DNA of 64,000 bases, from the NCBI GenBank assembly GCA_030429735.1, contig JAUIET010000009.1, forward strand, positions 124,001 through 188,000. Direction: 5' to 3'. Position 1 is the first letter of the stretch; every line of letters starts with the position of its first letter. The DNA comes from Gammaproteobacteria bacterium. GTDB taxonomy: Bacteria; Pseudomonadota; Gammaproteobacteria; Pseudomonadales; JAUIET01. Shown here in pieces: positions 38,319 through 47,514 of this stretch. The notes beneath the pieces are model-generated. The model saw nothing but the letters and a program-made list of their open reading frames with translations, was not told the origin of the DNA and made no database searches. The position numbers and the translations under genes were made by a program.

Positions 38319-39365
38319 ATGAGCACTGACAGTAACAAAGATAAGGCACTTGACGCAGCACTGGCACAGATAGAACGCCAGTTTGGTAAAGGCACCGTAA
38401 TGCGTATGGGCGAAGAGCCCCGCGTTGCAATGCCCTCTATTTCCACCGGCTCGCTAGGCCTGGATGTTGCACTGGGTATAGGCGGTTTGCCGAAAGGTCG
38501 AATTTGCGAGATTTACGGCCCCGAGTCGTCAGGTAAGACAACGCTGACATTGCAAGTGATTGCTGAATGCCAGAAAGCGGGCGGCAACGCTGCGTTTATC
38601 GACGCAGAACACGCGCTCGACCCGATTTATGCGGAAAAGCTGGGCGTCAATATTGATGATTTGATTGTGTCTCAGCCGGATACCGGTGAGCAGGCCCTGG
38701 AAGTGACCGATATGCTGGTTCGCTCAGGCGCTATTGATGTATTGGTGGTTGATTCAGTGGCAGCACTGACTCCGAAGGCTGAAATTGAAGGCGACATGGG
38801 CGACTCGCACATGGGCTTGCAAGCCCGTCTGCTGAGTCAGGCCATGCGCAAGATTACAGGTAACATCAAGCAAGCCAACTGCCTGGTCATCTTCATCAAC
38901 CAGATTCGAATGAAGATTGGCGTGATGTTTGGCAGCCCGGAAACCACCACCGGTGGTAATGCGCTTAAATTCTACTCGTCCGTTCGGCTTGATATTCGCC
39001 GTATTGGTGCCGTGAAAGATGGTGACGAAGTTGTGGGTAATGAAACTCGGGTTAAAGTGGTTAAGAACAAAGTCTCTCCGCCGTTTCGTCAGGCCGAATT
39101 CCAGATTTTGTACGGCCAGGGCATAAACCGTCTGGGTGAGGTGATTGACCTGGGTGTTAAGCAGGGTCTGGTAGATAAATCCGGTGCCTGGTATGCGTAC
39201 AAAGGCGACAAGATTGGCCAGGGTAAAGCCAATGCTGCGAAATTCCTGGCTGAAAACCCTTCAATTGCCACGGAAATAGAAGGGCAAATTCGTCAGCAGT
39301 TATTAGGTACGCTGGTAGAAGCTGAGGATGAGGAAGATAACAACGTTGTTCCGTTAGAAGCCTGA
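38319..39365 (+). CDS. recA: recombinase RecA
   Basis: 348 residues. Walker [10 protein letters not shown] (about 67-75), Walker [13 protein letters not shown]-binding loop L1 ([17 protein letters not shown]) and L2 ([20 protein letters not shown]) are all intact; the acidic C-terminus ends [11 protein letters not shown]. It catalyses strand exchange and LexA self-cleavage. The ATG at 38319 is preceded by GGAG; an in-frame extension upstream is non-coding leader. The stop overlaps recX by one base. Confidence 0.97.
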   Translation: MSTDSNKDKALDAALAQIERQFGKGTVMRMGEEPRVAMPSISTGSLGLDVALGIGGLPKGRICEIYGPESSGKTTLTLQVIAECQKAGGNAAFIDAEHALDPIYAEKLGVNIDDLIVSQPDTGEQALEVTDMLVRSGAIDVLVVDSVAALTPKAEIEGDMGDSHMGLQARLLSQAMRKITGNIKQANCLVIFINQIRMKIGVMFGSPETTTGGNALKFYSSVRLDIRRIGAVKDGDEVVGNETRVKVVKNKVSPPFRQAEFQILYGQGINRLGEVIDLGVKQGLVDKSGAWYAYKGDKIGQGKANAAKFLAENPSIATEIEGQIRQQLLGTLVEAEDEEDNNVVPLEA

Positions 39366-39922
39366 TGGAAGCGCCAAATCTGAGCTGTGAGCCTGAGTTG
39401 GGCTTCAGCTCAGGCTCTGAGCAGTGCGGCAGCGTTGACGAAACCTTGGATCTGCGCCGGGCCTGTATTGATTTGTTGGCCAGACGAGAGCATTCCTGTC
39501 TTGAGTTGCGCCGTAAAATGACACGCAAATTCAAACAGCGATTCAGCGCAGAACAAATTGAACAGGCAATTGAAACGCTGGCGGCGGAAGGCTTGCAAAG
39601 TGATTTGCGGTTTACTGAGAGCTTCACGCGTGCCAAGTATGAACGCGGTGACGGTCCTTATAAAATAAAAGCGGCATTGCAAGAGCGCGGTGTGCACAGC
39701 GGTTTGATCGAGCAAGCGCTTGCAGACGAGCAACTCGATTGGCAGCGCCGCGCGCTGTTACTTTATAAACGTCGCTTCCCGGCTGTGAACGAAACGCTTG
39801 ATAATCAAGATGAGTCCAGCAGTGAATACAGTGATATGCGCTTAAAACAGCGAGCCAAGGAAATGCGGTTTCTGCAATCACGTGGTTTTCCCAAAGACAT
39901 TATTTATTCGGTACTTGGTTGA
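39365..39922 (+). CDS. recX: regulatory protein RecX
   Basis: 185 residues. It has the repeated three-helix RecX units (LDLLARREHSCLELRRKM; IEQAIETLAAEGLQSDLRF; YKIKAALQERGVHSGLIEQAL) and the C-terminal MRFLQSRGFPKDII. RecX binds RecA filaments and limits their activity. The start overlaps the recA stop (TGATG), so the two are translationally coupled. A longer N-terminal tail of about 25 residues precedes the first repeat. Confidence 0.93.
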   Translation: MEAPNLSCEPELGFSSGSEQCGSVDETLDLRRACIDLLARREHSCLELRRKMTRKFKQRFSAEQIEQAIETLAAEGLQSDLRFTESFTRAKYERGDGPYKIKAALQERGVHSGLIEQALADEQLDWQRRALLLYKRRFPAVNETLDNQDESSSEYSDMRLKQRAKEMRFLQSRGFPKDIIYSVLG

Positions 39923-39932
39923 GAAGCGCTAA

Positions 39933-39958
39933 AGCACTACACTAGTGCTATCCTTTTC
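39933..39958 (+). terminator. intrinsic terminator after recX
   Basis: Perfect seven-bp stem AGCACTA/TAGTGCT with a CAC loop, followed by ATCCTTTTCT, eleven bases after the recX stop. Confidence 0.75.
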
Positions 39959-39974
39959 TAGCGGTTAGGCCACC

Positions 39975-40403
39975 ATGAAGCTAAACGACCCCTACGATAC
40001 AAACAACGTATTTGCGAAAATTCTTCGTGACGAAATGCCATCGGTCAAAGTCTTCGAGGATGATAAAACACTGGCATTTATGGATGTAATGCCACAGGCC
40101 CCTGGGCATGTTCTGGTTATTCCAAAAAGTCCGGCGGCGAATGTGTTGACGTTAGATCCCGACTATGCAGCGGCAATGATGCTCACGGCACAAAAGGTTG
40201 GTAAAGCAGTACAACAAGCCACACAAGCCGAGGGCTTTATGCTGGCACAATTGAATGGCGCCGCTGCAGGGCAAACCGTGTTTCATATTCATATGCACAT
40301 CATTCCTCGCGAAGGCGGTGTTGATATGAAACTGCACGCACGGGATATGGCCGATATGAGCGAGCTGGAAGCTATGGCGGTTAAGATTCGTGAGTGTTTG
40401 TGA
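39975..40403 (+). CDS. HIT family protein
   Basis: 142 residues. The histidine triad HIHMHIIP (about 99-106) and the N-terminal FAKILRDEMPSVKVFEDD are typical of HINT-type nucleotide phosphoramidases/hydrolases. It acts on AMP-linked substrates in the cytoplasm. The cupin gene overlaps its end. Confidence 0.9.
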   Translation: MKLNDPYDTNNVFAKILRDEMPSVKVFEDDKTLAFMDVMPQAPGHVLVIPKSPAANVLTLDPDYAAAMMLTAQKVGKAVQQATQAEGFMLAQLNGAAAGQTVFHIHMHIIPREGGVDMKLHARDMADMSELEAMAVKIRECL

Positions 40404-40789
40404 GCTTATCGCTTAAGTCTGGTGTACTTCGTGGCAGCGAGAACGCCGAATTTGAAACGGAAGAACGTTGCTTTATTACCGAAGTGGCGAATGATGTTAA
40501 CGACCCGGAGTTGTCGATTGCATTAGCACGTGTGAAACCTGGTGTTACCACGGCCTGGCACCGAGTAAGAGCCACTGCTGAGAGGTACCTCATTGTTCAG
40601 GGTTCTGGGTTTGTTGAAGTTGGCGATTGTGTTGCAGAACACGTAGCCCGAGGAGACGTGGTTCGAATTGAGCCAGACCAGTTGCAACGCATTCGCAATA
40701 CCGGCGCGGAAGATTTGTTGTTTTACGCGATTTGCACGCCACGCTTTGAGCCGAATAATTACGTGCACGAAGACTGTGTGGCGGAATAA
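40394..40789 (+). CDS. cupin domain-containing protein
   Basis: 131 residues forming a single cupin barrel. Motif 1 lies around TTAWHRVRATAERYLIVQGSG, where one His and one Glu of the usual metal set are seen; motif 2 is weak (DVVRIEPDQLQRIRNTG, with Gln in place of the usual His). Function unknown. GTG starts at 40394 and 40400 are both possible, overlapping the HIT gene's end. Confidence 0.8.
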   Translation: MFVSLSLKSGVLRGSENAEFETEERCFITEVANDVNDPELSIALARVKPGVTTAWHRVRATAERYLIVQGSGFVEVGDCVAEHVARGDVVRIEPDQLQRIRNTGAEDLLFYAICTPRFEPNNYVHEDCVAE

Positions 40790-40795
40790 TTCGCC

Positions 40796-42868
40796 TCAAG
40801 CCACGGCGTTTTTTGGCAGGCAGACTTCAAAACAAACGCCGATATTATTGGCCAGGTTATACGCTTTAACCTCGCCGCCGTGATACTCGGCGATCAGCCG
40901 TACAATGTGCAACCCCAAACCCAGATGCATGCCCTGATTGCGCTCGGAGCGCACTGATACCATTTTTTGGAACAACTGGTTGCGCATTGAATCACTCAAC
41001 GGCGCACCTTCGTTACTCACGGTAATCGTCACCTGTTCCTGGCGAGTTGTGCAACTTATGTCGATTGTGCTGCCAAGCGGCGCAAAATCCGCCGCGTTTT
41101 CCATTAGCTTGTCCAGCATTTGGGCAATTAACTCCGGAGCCAGTTGCATGTCCAGAGTATCCGTGCCGCTCTGGTTATTAAATTGGATAGTGTGCTGAGA
41201 ATACACATCGGCGTACGCGCGGCTGATGTCGGTGAGCAGCCCCAGCAAGTTACATGTCTCTTTGTCAGCGGAGGCAATGCTTTCTTCAACCCGGGTGGCT
41301 TCCGACATGGCCGACAGAATATGGCTGAGCTGTGCGGCGCCGTCTTTTGCTCGCTGCAGATAGATATCTGCCTGGTTGTTGATTTTTTCGCGCTCCAGGT
41401 TATCCAGCGAGCTGTGCACCACCGCCAGTGGGGTACGAAGTTCGTGCGACAGTTTTCTGGACAAGCTTTGCAGGTATTCGGTGTACTCCCGCACGCGGGC
41501 CAGTAGTGCACCGTAGCTGCGTGACAAGTCGCCAATCTCGTCAACTGCTCGTGAGTGTGGGAATAGTTCGGCGCGTACGCTGCCGTCTTCCGCAATAGCA
41601 CGTTCGGCAGCTTGGCTGAGACGGCGAATTCTCAAACTCAACCAACTGGCGTAGCCAAGCAAGCCGGTAATGGCAAACAACAGTGCTGCAAAACTGATTA
41701 ACAGTATTTTGCTGAACGCGGAATCCGTTAGTGCCAGGAACTGTTCGCTGCTTTGCTCTACATACACTGCACCAATAACCTTGCCGTCGTTAAGCAGGGG
41801 GGTTGCGCTGCTAAGAATACTGCGATTTGAATAACGCTGCCCCAAGTACCATTTTCTCGAAATTTTCCCGCTAAGTGCATCGTGCAACTCCGGGCGAGCA
41901 TGGGCGTCGCCGTTTTTTACCGCTATATACTCTTGCACCGGCAGTGTCAGAATGCTGCTGTATATACGCCTTAGCAACCAATTGCTATCGTCGCTGCGGT
42001 TACTGTTAAAGGAGCCGTGCTCGGCGACCACCAGGCCATCACGGTCTAGCAGGCCAATTTTTTGACCGGTCAGTGCAAGCAGCTTTATTTTTTCGCCCAA
42101 ACTGTCTGTGCTGTACACCGCCCTAGGCGCAAGTTCTGCATTTTCCTCAACAGTACCATAGTAAAGCGGGCTCATATCGCGGTTGGTGTCTTTTCTGTAA
42201 AAGCCGATACGACCTTGCGTCAAACTCAAGGGAACGGATAATTCGATGTGAAAGCCACCGATCGTATCCTGCCAATAGGCATTGATGGCCGGCTCGGCGC
42301 GTACAACACTTGCATCGTCTGACACGCGCAACACATTAACTCTGCCGGGTGAGCTGCTGGCAATGGTATAGCGTTGCGCGAAAGATCGCAGCTCGCCAGC
42401 TACCTGGTCGCCAAGCAGCAGGATCAGCTGATCGCTGGCGTCAGACTTGGCCGGATTTAGATAATTAATATCTTGATCGTAAACTTCAATAAATAAATAC
42501 ACGCGACCATCTCGATTGGCCGCGCGGTAATATAGGAACTGATCCGGGTGCCCGGGCGCGCTTATTTTCTTGCGCGACATGCTGTCCCAATCTTCATCGG
42601 CGTACCCGTCCACCACAATAGGAATAGGTGCGGGCTCAAACAAAATGGCATTGCCTGCAGCACCGTCTTTGGGCTGATCCCGCCTCAGCAATTCAAGCAC
42701 TGTGTGGTCAGCTTGCAGCACATTGGCAATAGCTGTAGAGCTGGCCTGCAGGCTTTGCTCGTGGCCCTGTCGTAAGGCCGATTCGACTTCACGTATGAAT
42801 TGGCACCCCGCCCAGGGCAAGGTGAGAAATAGTAAGCTGATCAGCAATAGCTGGCGTTTAAGTGGCAT
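40796..42868 (-). CDS. pdsS: dedicated sortase system histidine kinase PdsS
   Basis: 690 residues. Order: N-terminal membrane segment (about 5-22), a large periplasmic sensor region of about 360 residues, a second membrane segment (about 392-412), a HAMP-like linker, and a HisKA/HATPase kinase with phospho-acceptor His475 in SHELRTPL and the N-box MENAADFAP. Its gene order with PdsR, a VIT/VWA sortase target and a class GN sortase matches the proteobacterial dedicated sortase system. The sensor region starts with a carbohydrate-binding-like beta domain (IVVDGYADEDWDSM). The signal sensed is unknown. Confidence 0.88.
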   Translation of the reverse strand: MPLKRQLLLISLLFLTLPWAGCQFIREVESALRQGHEQSLQASSTAIANVLQADHTVLELLRRDQPKDGAAGNAILFEPAPIPIVVDGYADEDWDSMSRKKISAPGHPDQFLYYRAANRDGRVYLFIEVYDQDINYLNPAKSDASDQLILLLGDQVAGELRSFAQRYTIASSSPGRVNVLRVSDDASVVRAEPAINAYWQDTIGGFHIELSVPLSLTQGRIGFYRKDTNRDMSPLYYGTVEENAELAPRAVYSTDSLGEKIKLLALTGQKIGLLDRDGLVVAEHGSFNSNRSDDSNWLLRRIYSSILTLPVQEYIAVKNGDAHARPELHDALSGKISRKWYLGQRYSNRSILSSATPLLNDGKVIGAVYVEQSSEQFLALTDSAFSKILLISFAALLFAITGLLGYASWLSLRIRRLSQAAERAIAEDGSVRAELFPHSRAVDEIGDLSRSYGALLARVREYTEYLQSLSRKLSHELRTPLAVVHSSLDNLEREKINNQADIYLQRAKDGAAQLSHILSAMSEATRVEESIASADKETCNLLGLLTDISRAYADVYSQHTIQFNNQSGTDTLDMQLAPELIAQMLDKLMENAADFAPLGSTIDISCTTRQEQVTITVSNEGAPLSDSMRNQLFQKMVSVRSERNQGMHLGLGLHIVRLIAEYHGGEVKAYNLANNIGVCFEVCLPKNAVA

Positions 42869-42877
42869 GGCACATGC

Positions 42878-43570
42878 CTACGCTGCGGTCCATCGATAGC
42901 CCATGCCGTAGGCGGTTTCAATCCGCTTGAAATCAGGGTCGATCGTCGTGAACTTTTTCCGGATACGTTTTATGTGCGAGGTAATCGTGTTGTCATCCAG
43001 CACGACGTTGGCCGCTTCCATAAGTTGCGTCCGGTTTTTAACATGCCCAGGGTGCCGCACCAGAGCATGCACAATCCAGAATTCGGTGACGGTAAGATTA
43101 ACCGCCTGCTCGCGCCACTGCACCGTCATGGTTTGAAGATTGATGCACAATTCGCCTCGGCGCAGCAGGTCGTCAGCGCGAGTGGGTTTTCGCAGCGCAT
43201 CCACGCGGCGGAACAATGCGGTAATGCGTGCCAGCATATGTGCCTGGCCTATGTCCTTGGTCAGGTAGTCGTCAGCGCCCAATCTGAGCCCGGAAATAAC
43301 ATCCAGCTCGCTGTCGCGCGCGGTGAGAAACACAATCGGCAAGCCAGGCGCTTTGGCACGCAAATCCCGGCATAAATCGAAACCGCCTTCCACTTCGTCA
43401 CCCAAACCCACATCAATAATGGCCAAATCGGGTAGCGCATGCTCAAACGCGGCCTGCGCACTGCTGCGATCCGGATAAATATCCGCTACAAAGCCCAGAC
43501 GCTGCAGTGCGTCGCGGTAATTCTCGGCAATGCCGGATTCGTCTTCAACGATGGCGATATGTTTGGCCAT
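42878..43570 (-). CDS. pdsR: dedicated sortase system response regulator PdsR
   Basis: 230 residues. The receiver domain has the acidic pair in IVEDES, phospho-acceptor Asp53 in IIDVGLG and the Lys of DDYLTKDI. The C-terminal winged helix is OmpR-like (MEAANVVLDDNTITSHIKRIRKKF). It is nine bases upstream of pdsS and divergent from the sortase target gene, whose expression it probably controls. An in-frame ATG at 43582 is an alternative start. Confidence 0.9.
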   Translation of the reverse strand: MAKHIAIVEDESGIAENYRDALQRLGFVADIYPDRSSAQAAFEHALPDLAIIDVGLGDEVEGGFDLCRDLRAKAPGLPIVFLTARDSELDVISGLRLGADDYLTKDIGQAHMLARITALFRRVDALRKPTRADDLLRRGELCINLQTMTVQWREQAVNLTVTEFWIVHALVRHPGHVKNRTQLMEAANVVLDDNTITSHIKRIRKKFTTIDPDFKRIETAYGMGYRWTAA

Positions 43571-43742
43571 ACAAAATTTCATTATTACCAGGTGACACTA
43601 GTGTAGCGCGCATCCATAGCGAGCGCAGCGCTTGCCATATTTCGTCACAATTGATCGTCATATTGTCATAAAAGAGTGGGCGGATTGCCCAGATTGCTGC
43701 AGATACTGACGGTGTTCAAAAAACAGCACTACCGGAGGGCGC
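43571..43742. promoter_or_regulatory. divergent promoter region, pdsRS and sortase operon
   Basis: A 172-bp spacer between pdsR and the sortase target gene. GGAGGG precedes the plus-strand start. This is the likely PdsR target region, but no direct repeat could be chosen confidently by eye. Confidence 0.35.
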
Positions 43743-45989
43743 ATGCTATCACGCTTACACCAACACCTTTATACGCGGCGGGTTCCCCGCTACATGATCA
43801 TAGAAGAAAGTCCGTCAGTGAAACGTGCGCGGCGCAAACGTGCTTACTGGACTACGGGCATGGCCACGTTGCTGCTCAGCCTGATACTGGGCGCATCCGT
43901 GGTGAATGCACAACCCCCTGCAGCGGCGGAGCCAAGCGCGGTTGCGCAGCAAACGGCCACTCTGGCCGACCTTGGCGGTGGCGCATTGTTGTTCAGAACA
44001 GGGCAGCAGGGGGCGTATACACCGGCGGTTACGCAAAGTACGAAAGCCAGTATGAACATTAGCGGCATGCTGGCCAGAGTGACGGTAACGCAGACCTTCA
44101 AAAACCATACCGATCGCTGGCAGGAAGCGGTGTATGCGTTTCCATTGCCCGATCAGGCCGGTGTGGATTCGATGCGCATCGTCATTGGCGAGCGCGAAAT
44201 TGAAGGTGTGATTCAAGAGCGACAAAAAGCGCGCAAAGTGTTTGAAAAGGCCAAAGCAAGTGGTAAGAAGGCCAGCCTGGTAGAACAGCAACGACCGAAT
44301 ATGTTCACCAATGCCATTGCCAATATTGGTCCTGGCGAACAGGTGGACGTAGAGATTCGTTATCTGCAGTTGGTGAGTTATGAGCATGGTCGTTTTAGCG
44401 TTCGCTTTCCTATGACTATTACGCCGCGCTACATACCGGGAAAACACCCGGACGACGTGCAGCTGGAGACTGCCGAGTTCAGCACGGGCCAGCATGGTTG
44501 GGCAGACCGCACGGACCAGGTACCCGACGCTGAGTTCATAACGCCGCTGCAACGGCCAGACGGCCCACAGCAGCCTGGCGAGAACAGCATCAGTATTGAA
44601 GGGCGCATAGATTTGGGTATGCCGATGCAAGCCATCAGCAGCGCTTACCATCAGCTAGCCCTGCAACGCAGTGAGCACCACTACCGCTTCAGTTTAAGTG
44701 AAGGCGAAGTGGCGATGAATCAGGATTTTGTTCTGACCTGGCAGCCCCTGGTGGGCAGCGAACCGGAGGCAGCCGTGTTCAGTGAAACCTTTGAAGGCGA
44801 CACGTACGCGCTGTTGATGGTGGTGCCGCCTTACTTCTCGGCGAATGAAGCACCAGCGCTCACCAATCTGCCGAAAGAGCAGATATTCGTTATTGATACG
44901 TCCGGTTCAATGGGTGGTGTGTCTATCGAGCAGGCGAGGGCCAGCCTGCATGTGGCGCTTGATCGGCTTAAGCCAAGCGACGCATTCAATATTATCGAGT
45001 TTAATTCCATCACCCGTTCATTCTCACCGCAACCGGTCAGTGCCAGTGCCTCGAACCTGGCGCAAGCCAGACGCATGGTGGATGCCCTGCGGGCCGACGG
45101 CGGCACTGAAATGTTACCCGCACTCAAACGCGCTATGACTCAAATGTCGACCAATAGCGAAACAGCTGTTAGCCAGATAGTGTTCATTACTGATGGCGCT
45201 GTGGGCAACGAGCAAGCCTTGTTTTCGAGCATTGCACAGCATCTTGGTGACCGGCGTCTGTTTACCGTGGGTATTGGTTCTGCACCCAATAGTCATTTTA
45301 TGCGTAAAGCCAGCCAGTTCGGCCGTGGCAGCTTCACACATATTGGCAAGGTAAGTGAAGTGCAGGAAAAAATGGACGCTTTACTCAGCAAGCTGGAGCG
45401 TCCGGTGATAACAGACTTGCAGATTGCCTGGCCGGTCAGTGCAACAACGGAAGACTACCCAGCGGCGTTGCCGGATCTGTACAACGGCGAACCACTGATG
45501 CTTAGCACCCGACTGAGCGGTGAACTGGTAACCGGCAGCGAACTCACCGCATCCATTTCAGGCCGCAGTGGAGACCAACAGTGGCAACGCGAGCTTCTCA
45601 TTATGGGAACAGAGAGGGAGAGCGTTGGCATATCGTCGCTCTGGGCACGGAGAAAAATAGAAAGTTTGCTGGACAGCCGCAGCCTGGGGGCTACGGAAGA
45701 CACCATTCGCCCACGGGTATTGAAGGTGGCGCTGAAGCACAAACTGATGAGCCCGTACACCAGCTTCGTGGCGGTTGAGAAACGCCGCAGCCGACCGCGC
45801 CAGGAAGGGCTTGATTCCAGCGCCGTACCCAATGCCCGCCCTAAAGGTCAGGCACCGCAGACCTTTGCCTACCCGCAGGGTTCAACCGAAGCCAGAATCA
45901 GTTTTATCTGGGCAGGGTTACTGCTGATCACTGCCCTGGTATTCAGAGCAGCCGTACGACAGGAGCAACGTTATGTTCTCCGTGCTTGA
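43743..45989 (+). CDS. sortase target protein with VIT and VWA domains
   Basis: 748 residues. A long basic N-terminus leads to a signal segment (about 37-56, ending NAQ). A VIT domain follows (about 90-220; RVTVTQTFKNHTDRWQEAVY), then a VWA domain with MIDAS DTSGS at 385-389 and FITDGAVGNE. The C-terminal sorting region is YPQGST (710-715), a hydrophobic helix (about 720-738) and a basic tail. It fits the marine proteobacterial sortase target family, a lone substrate of the neighbouring sortase, but the motif departs from the usual LP-type signal. The start at 43743 has GGAGGG upstream. Confidence 0.88.
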   Translation: MLSRLHQHLYTRRVPRYMIIEESPSVKRARRKRAYWTTGMATLLLSLILGASVVNAQPPAAAEPSAVAQQTATLADLGGGALLFRTGQQGAYTPAVTQSTKASMNISGMLARVTVTQTFKNHTDRWQEAVYAFPLPDQAGVDSMRIVIGEREIEGVIQERQKARKVFEKAKASGKKASLVEQQRPNMFTNAIANIGPGEQVDVEIRYLQLVSYEHGRFSVRFPMTITPRYIPGKHPDDVQLETAEFSTGQHGWADRTDQVPDAEFITPLQRPDGPQQPGENSISIEGRIDLGMPMQAISSAYHQLALQRSEHHYRFSLSEGEVAMNQDFVLTWQPLVGSEPEAAVFSETFEGDTYALLMVVPPYFSANEAPALTNLPKEQIFVIDTSGSMGGVSIEQARASLHVALDRLKPSDAFNIIEFNSITRSFSPQPVSASASNLAQARRMVDALRADGGTEMLPALKRAMTQMSTNSETAVSQIVFITDGAVGNEQALFSSIAQHLGDRRLFTVGIGSAPNSHFMRKASQFGRGSFTHIGKVSEVQEKMDALLSKLERPVITDLQIAWPVSATTEDYPAALPDLYNGEPLMLSTRLSGELVTGSELTASISGRSGDQQWQRELLIMGTERESVGISSLWARRKIESLLDSRSLGATEDTIRPRVLKVALKHKLMSPYTSFVAVEKRRSRPRQEGLDSSAVPNARPKGQAPQTFAYPQGSTEARISFIWAGLLLITALVFRAAVRQEQRYVLRA

Positions 45990-46629
45990 TGGCAGCCTGC
46001 AAGCCTTATTGACAGGCAACACAGTTAAGCGCCAGCGCGCAGTGGTGTACCACGCCATGAGCGTATTGCTGCTGGCGCTCTCTGTGTCGCATGCATTTGA
46101 CGGCGCGTGGATACACGCGAAAGCAAGTGTAGCGCAATTGCTGATTGCCAAGGCCTGGAGCGACGTTCGCGAAGGCCAGGGTAGCAGCAAACCATGGCCT
46201 TGGGCTGACACCTGGCCGGTGGCGCGCATTCAGTACCGTGGCAACAACCAGCGTGACCTGTACGTGCTGGCCGGCGCCCAGGGCAACTCCCTCGCCTTTG
46301 GGCCGGGTCATTTATTTGGTTCAGCCCTGCCCGGTGAGACCGGCGTGAGCATTGTAGGCGGCCACCGTGATACGCACTTTGCTTTTTTGCAACACGCGAG
46401 TATTGGAGATGTACTGCACGTAACCCCGGCCAATGGCGACACAAAACGCTACGTAATAAGCGACAAGACCATTGCTAACAGCCTGACAGACCCATTGCTG
46501 GCCATGCCTTACCGATCACAGCTGATACTCGTTACGTGCTACCCGTTTGATGCTGTGCAATCCGGCCCGCTTCGTTACGTAGTCACAGCAGAACTGCACA
46601 CTCAGGAACAAAAGGAAACAGTATTATGA
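45973..46629 (+). CDS. class GN sortase
   Basis: 218 residues. One N-terminal membrane anchor (about 24-42) is followed by the sortase barrel, with catalytic His131 (GGHRDTHF), Cys189 (LVTCYPF) and Arg201 (GPLRYVV). It should cleave the sorting signal of the adjacent target and transfer it to a membrane or surface acceptor. It overlaps the target gene by 17 bases, with its own AGGAG site, and is followed by an ATGA-overlapping unknown gene. Confidence 0.92.
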   Translation: MFSVLDGSLQALLTGNTVKRQRAVVYHAMSVLLLALSVSHAFDGAWIHAKASVAQLLIAKAWSDVREGQGSSKPWPWADTWPVARIQYRGNNQRDLYVLAGAQGNSLAFGPGHLFGSALPGETGVSIVGGHRDTHFAFLQHASIGDVLHVTPANGDTKRYVISDKTIANSLTDPLLAMPYRSQLILVTCYPFDAVQSGPLRYVVTAELHTQEQKETVL

Positions 46630-47021
46630 CGACTAATGAATCATATACAGAACTCTACGCAGTACTGAACCCAACACAGATGAAAGCCTGCAAAGCCTCA
46701 AGGCTTCGCAGCATCCACACAGAAATACCGGCACAGCAATACCTGTTTCTCAAGCTGAATCGCGAGCACGCCGAACAAGTTGCCCGCGAATGGACTGCCA
46801 GACACTATGGTGCGGCTTATGTTGTGCGTATCAAGGTTAGTGCGGCATATCTGGAGCGTTGTACGCGAATGAGTATCGCCTATAAGGAGCACGAGGAATA
46901 CAGGGTAAGCACCTCGGATTTATCATCTCTGCATTGGTATATGGAGGGTGAGGTGGTTGTAATGACGGTGTACTGGGATCCAGAGTATCGGCCAATTGAG
47001 GATATTGTTAGTTTTGGGTAG
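46626..47021 (+). CDS. hypothetical protein coupled to the sortase
   Basis: 131 residues, soluble, no signal sequence or membrane segment. Its ATG overlaps the sortase stop (ATGA) and AGGAAA precedes it, so it is probably translated from the same mRNA. The sequence alternates beta-like and helical stretches (LYAVLNPTQMKAC, QQYLFLKLNREHAEQVAREW, WYMEGEVVVMTVYW). I recognise no family. An additional gene after the sortase is not part of the standard four-gene dedicated sortase set. Confidence 0.6.
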   Translation: MTTNESYTELYAVLNPTQMKACKASRLRSIHTEIPAQQYLFLKLNREHAEQVAREWTARHYGAAYVVRIKVSAAYLERCTRMSIAYKEHEEYRVSTSDLSSLHWYMEGEVVVMTVYWDPEYRPIEDIVSFG

Positions 47022-47139
47022 GAGATATCCTACAAAAAACCAATAGAGAGGTATCTAAACGGAAAAATAATCGAAAATGGAATAAAAAAATACCTCTTAT
47101 TAAACAGTCGCTTAGATCATATATTATACAAAATAGTTT

Positions 47140-47159
47140 ATATGTTAACTCTAACATAT
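47140..47159. repeat. perfect inverted repeat in the flp upstream region
   Basis: ATATGTTA-ACTC-TAACATAT, eight-base arms around a four-base spacer, inside the AT-rich control region. An operator is the likely meaning. Confidence 0.5.
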
Positions 47160-47343
47160 TGAATTAATATTATGTCGTCTATCGAATTTAATAAGGTATG
47201 TCTTTTTTAGGTCAATAGACAGTGTTAGTCTTTCTGTAAATAACAGTATAAATGTTAGTTAAAAAAGGAATTTGGGTTGCGTTAGTGGTGGCTAGAAAAA
47301 CAGGGGTAAAGTATTACAGATAGGGCACATTCAAGTTGGCGCT

Positions 47344-47505
47344 GTGTTTACACGTTCGCTGCGCTGCCATCTGTTGTTTGCTTGGTTTTTTCTGCTTCTA
47401 TCGGTGTTGCTAATAGCCTTTACAGGCGCGGTTGGCATGGGTGACTCAGTTGTAACGGGCAGCTGGCGAAAGCTGGTTGTTGTCTTAAGAAACATGGAGC
47501 AATAG
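47344..47505 (+). CDS. possible small membrane protein before flp
   Basis: A 53-codon frame from GTG 47344 to TAG 47503-47505. It encodes a basic start (VFTRSLRCH), a single hydrophobic segment (LLFAWFFLLLSVLLIAF) and a basic tail (SWRKLVVVLRNMEQ). Its stop overlaps the flp ribosome site (TAGGAG), as in coupled genes. There is no clear ribosome site of its own and no family match, so it may be chance. Confidence 0.3.
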   Translation: MFTRSLRCHLLFAWFFLLLSVLLIAFTGAVGMGDSVVTGSWRKLVVVLRNMEQ

Positions 47506-47514
47506 GAGCAAACC

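Larger units (their letters stand above)
47022..47514. promoter_or_regulatory. AT-rich control region upstream of the tad locus
   Basis: A 493-bp gap. About 47030-47290 is strikingly AT-rich compared with everything around it, a base composition typical of H-NS/MvaT-silenced or recently acquired DNA. It contains AGAGGTAT/ATACCTCT arms (47047-47054 and 47090-47097), an eight-bp perfect palindrome at 47140-47159, and GTCTAT/ATAGAC arms further on. A possible 53-codon reading frame occupies 47344-47505. This is presumably the promoter region of the pilus operon. Confidence 0.6.

Noticed and set aside
43815-44651. 278-codon minus-strand open frame inside the sortase target gene
   Set aside because: It overlaps a well-supported VIT/VWA coding region and shows no recognisable protein features.
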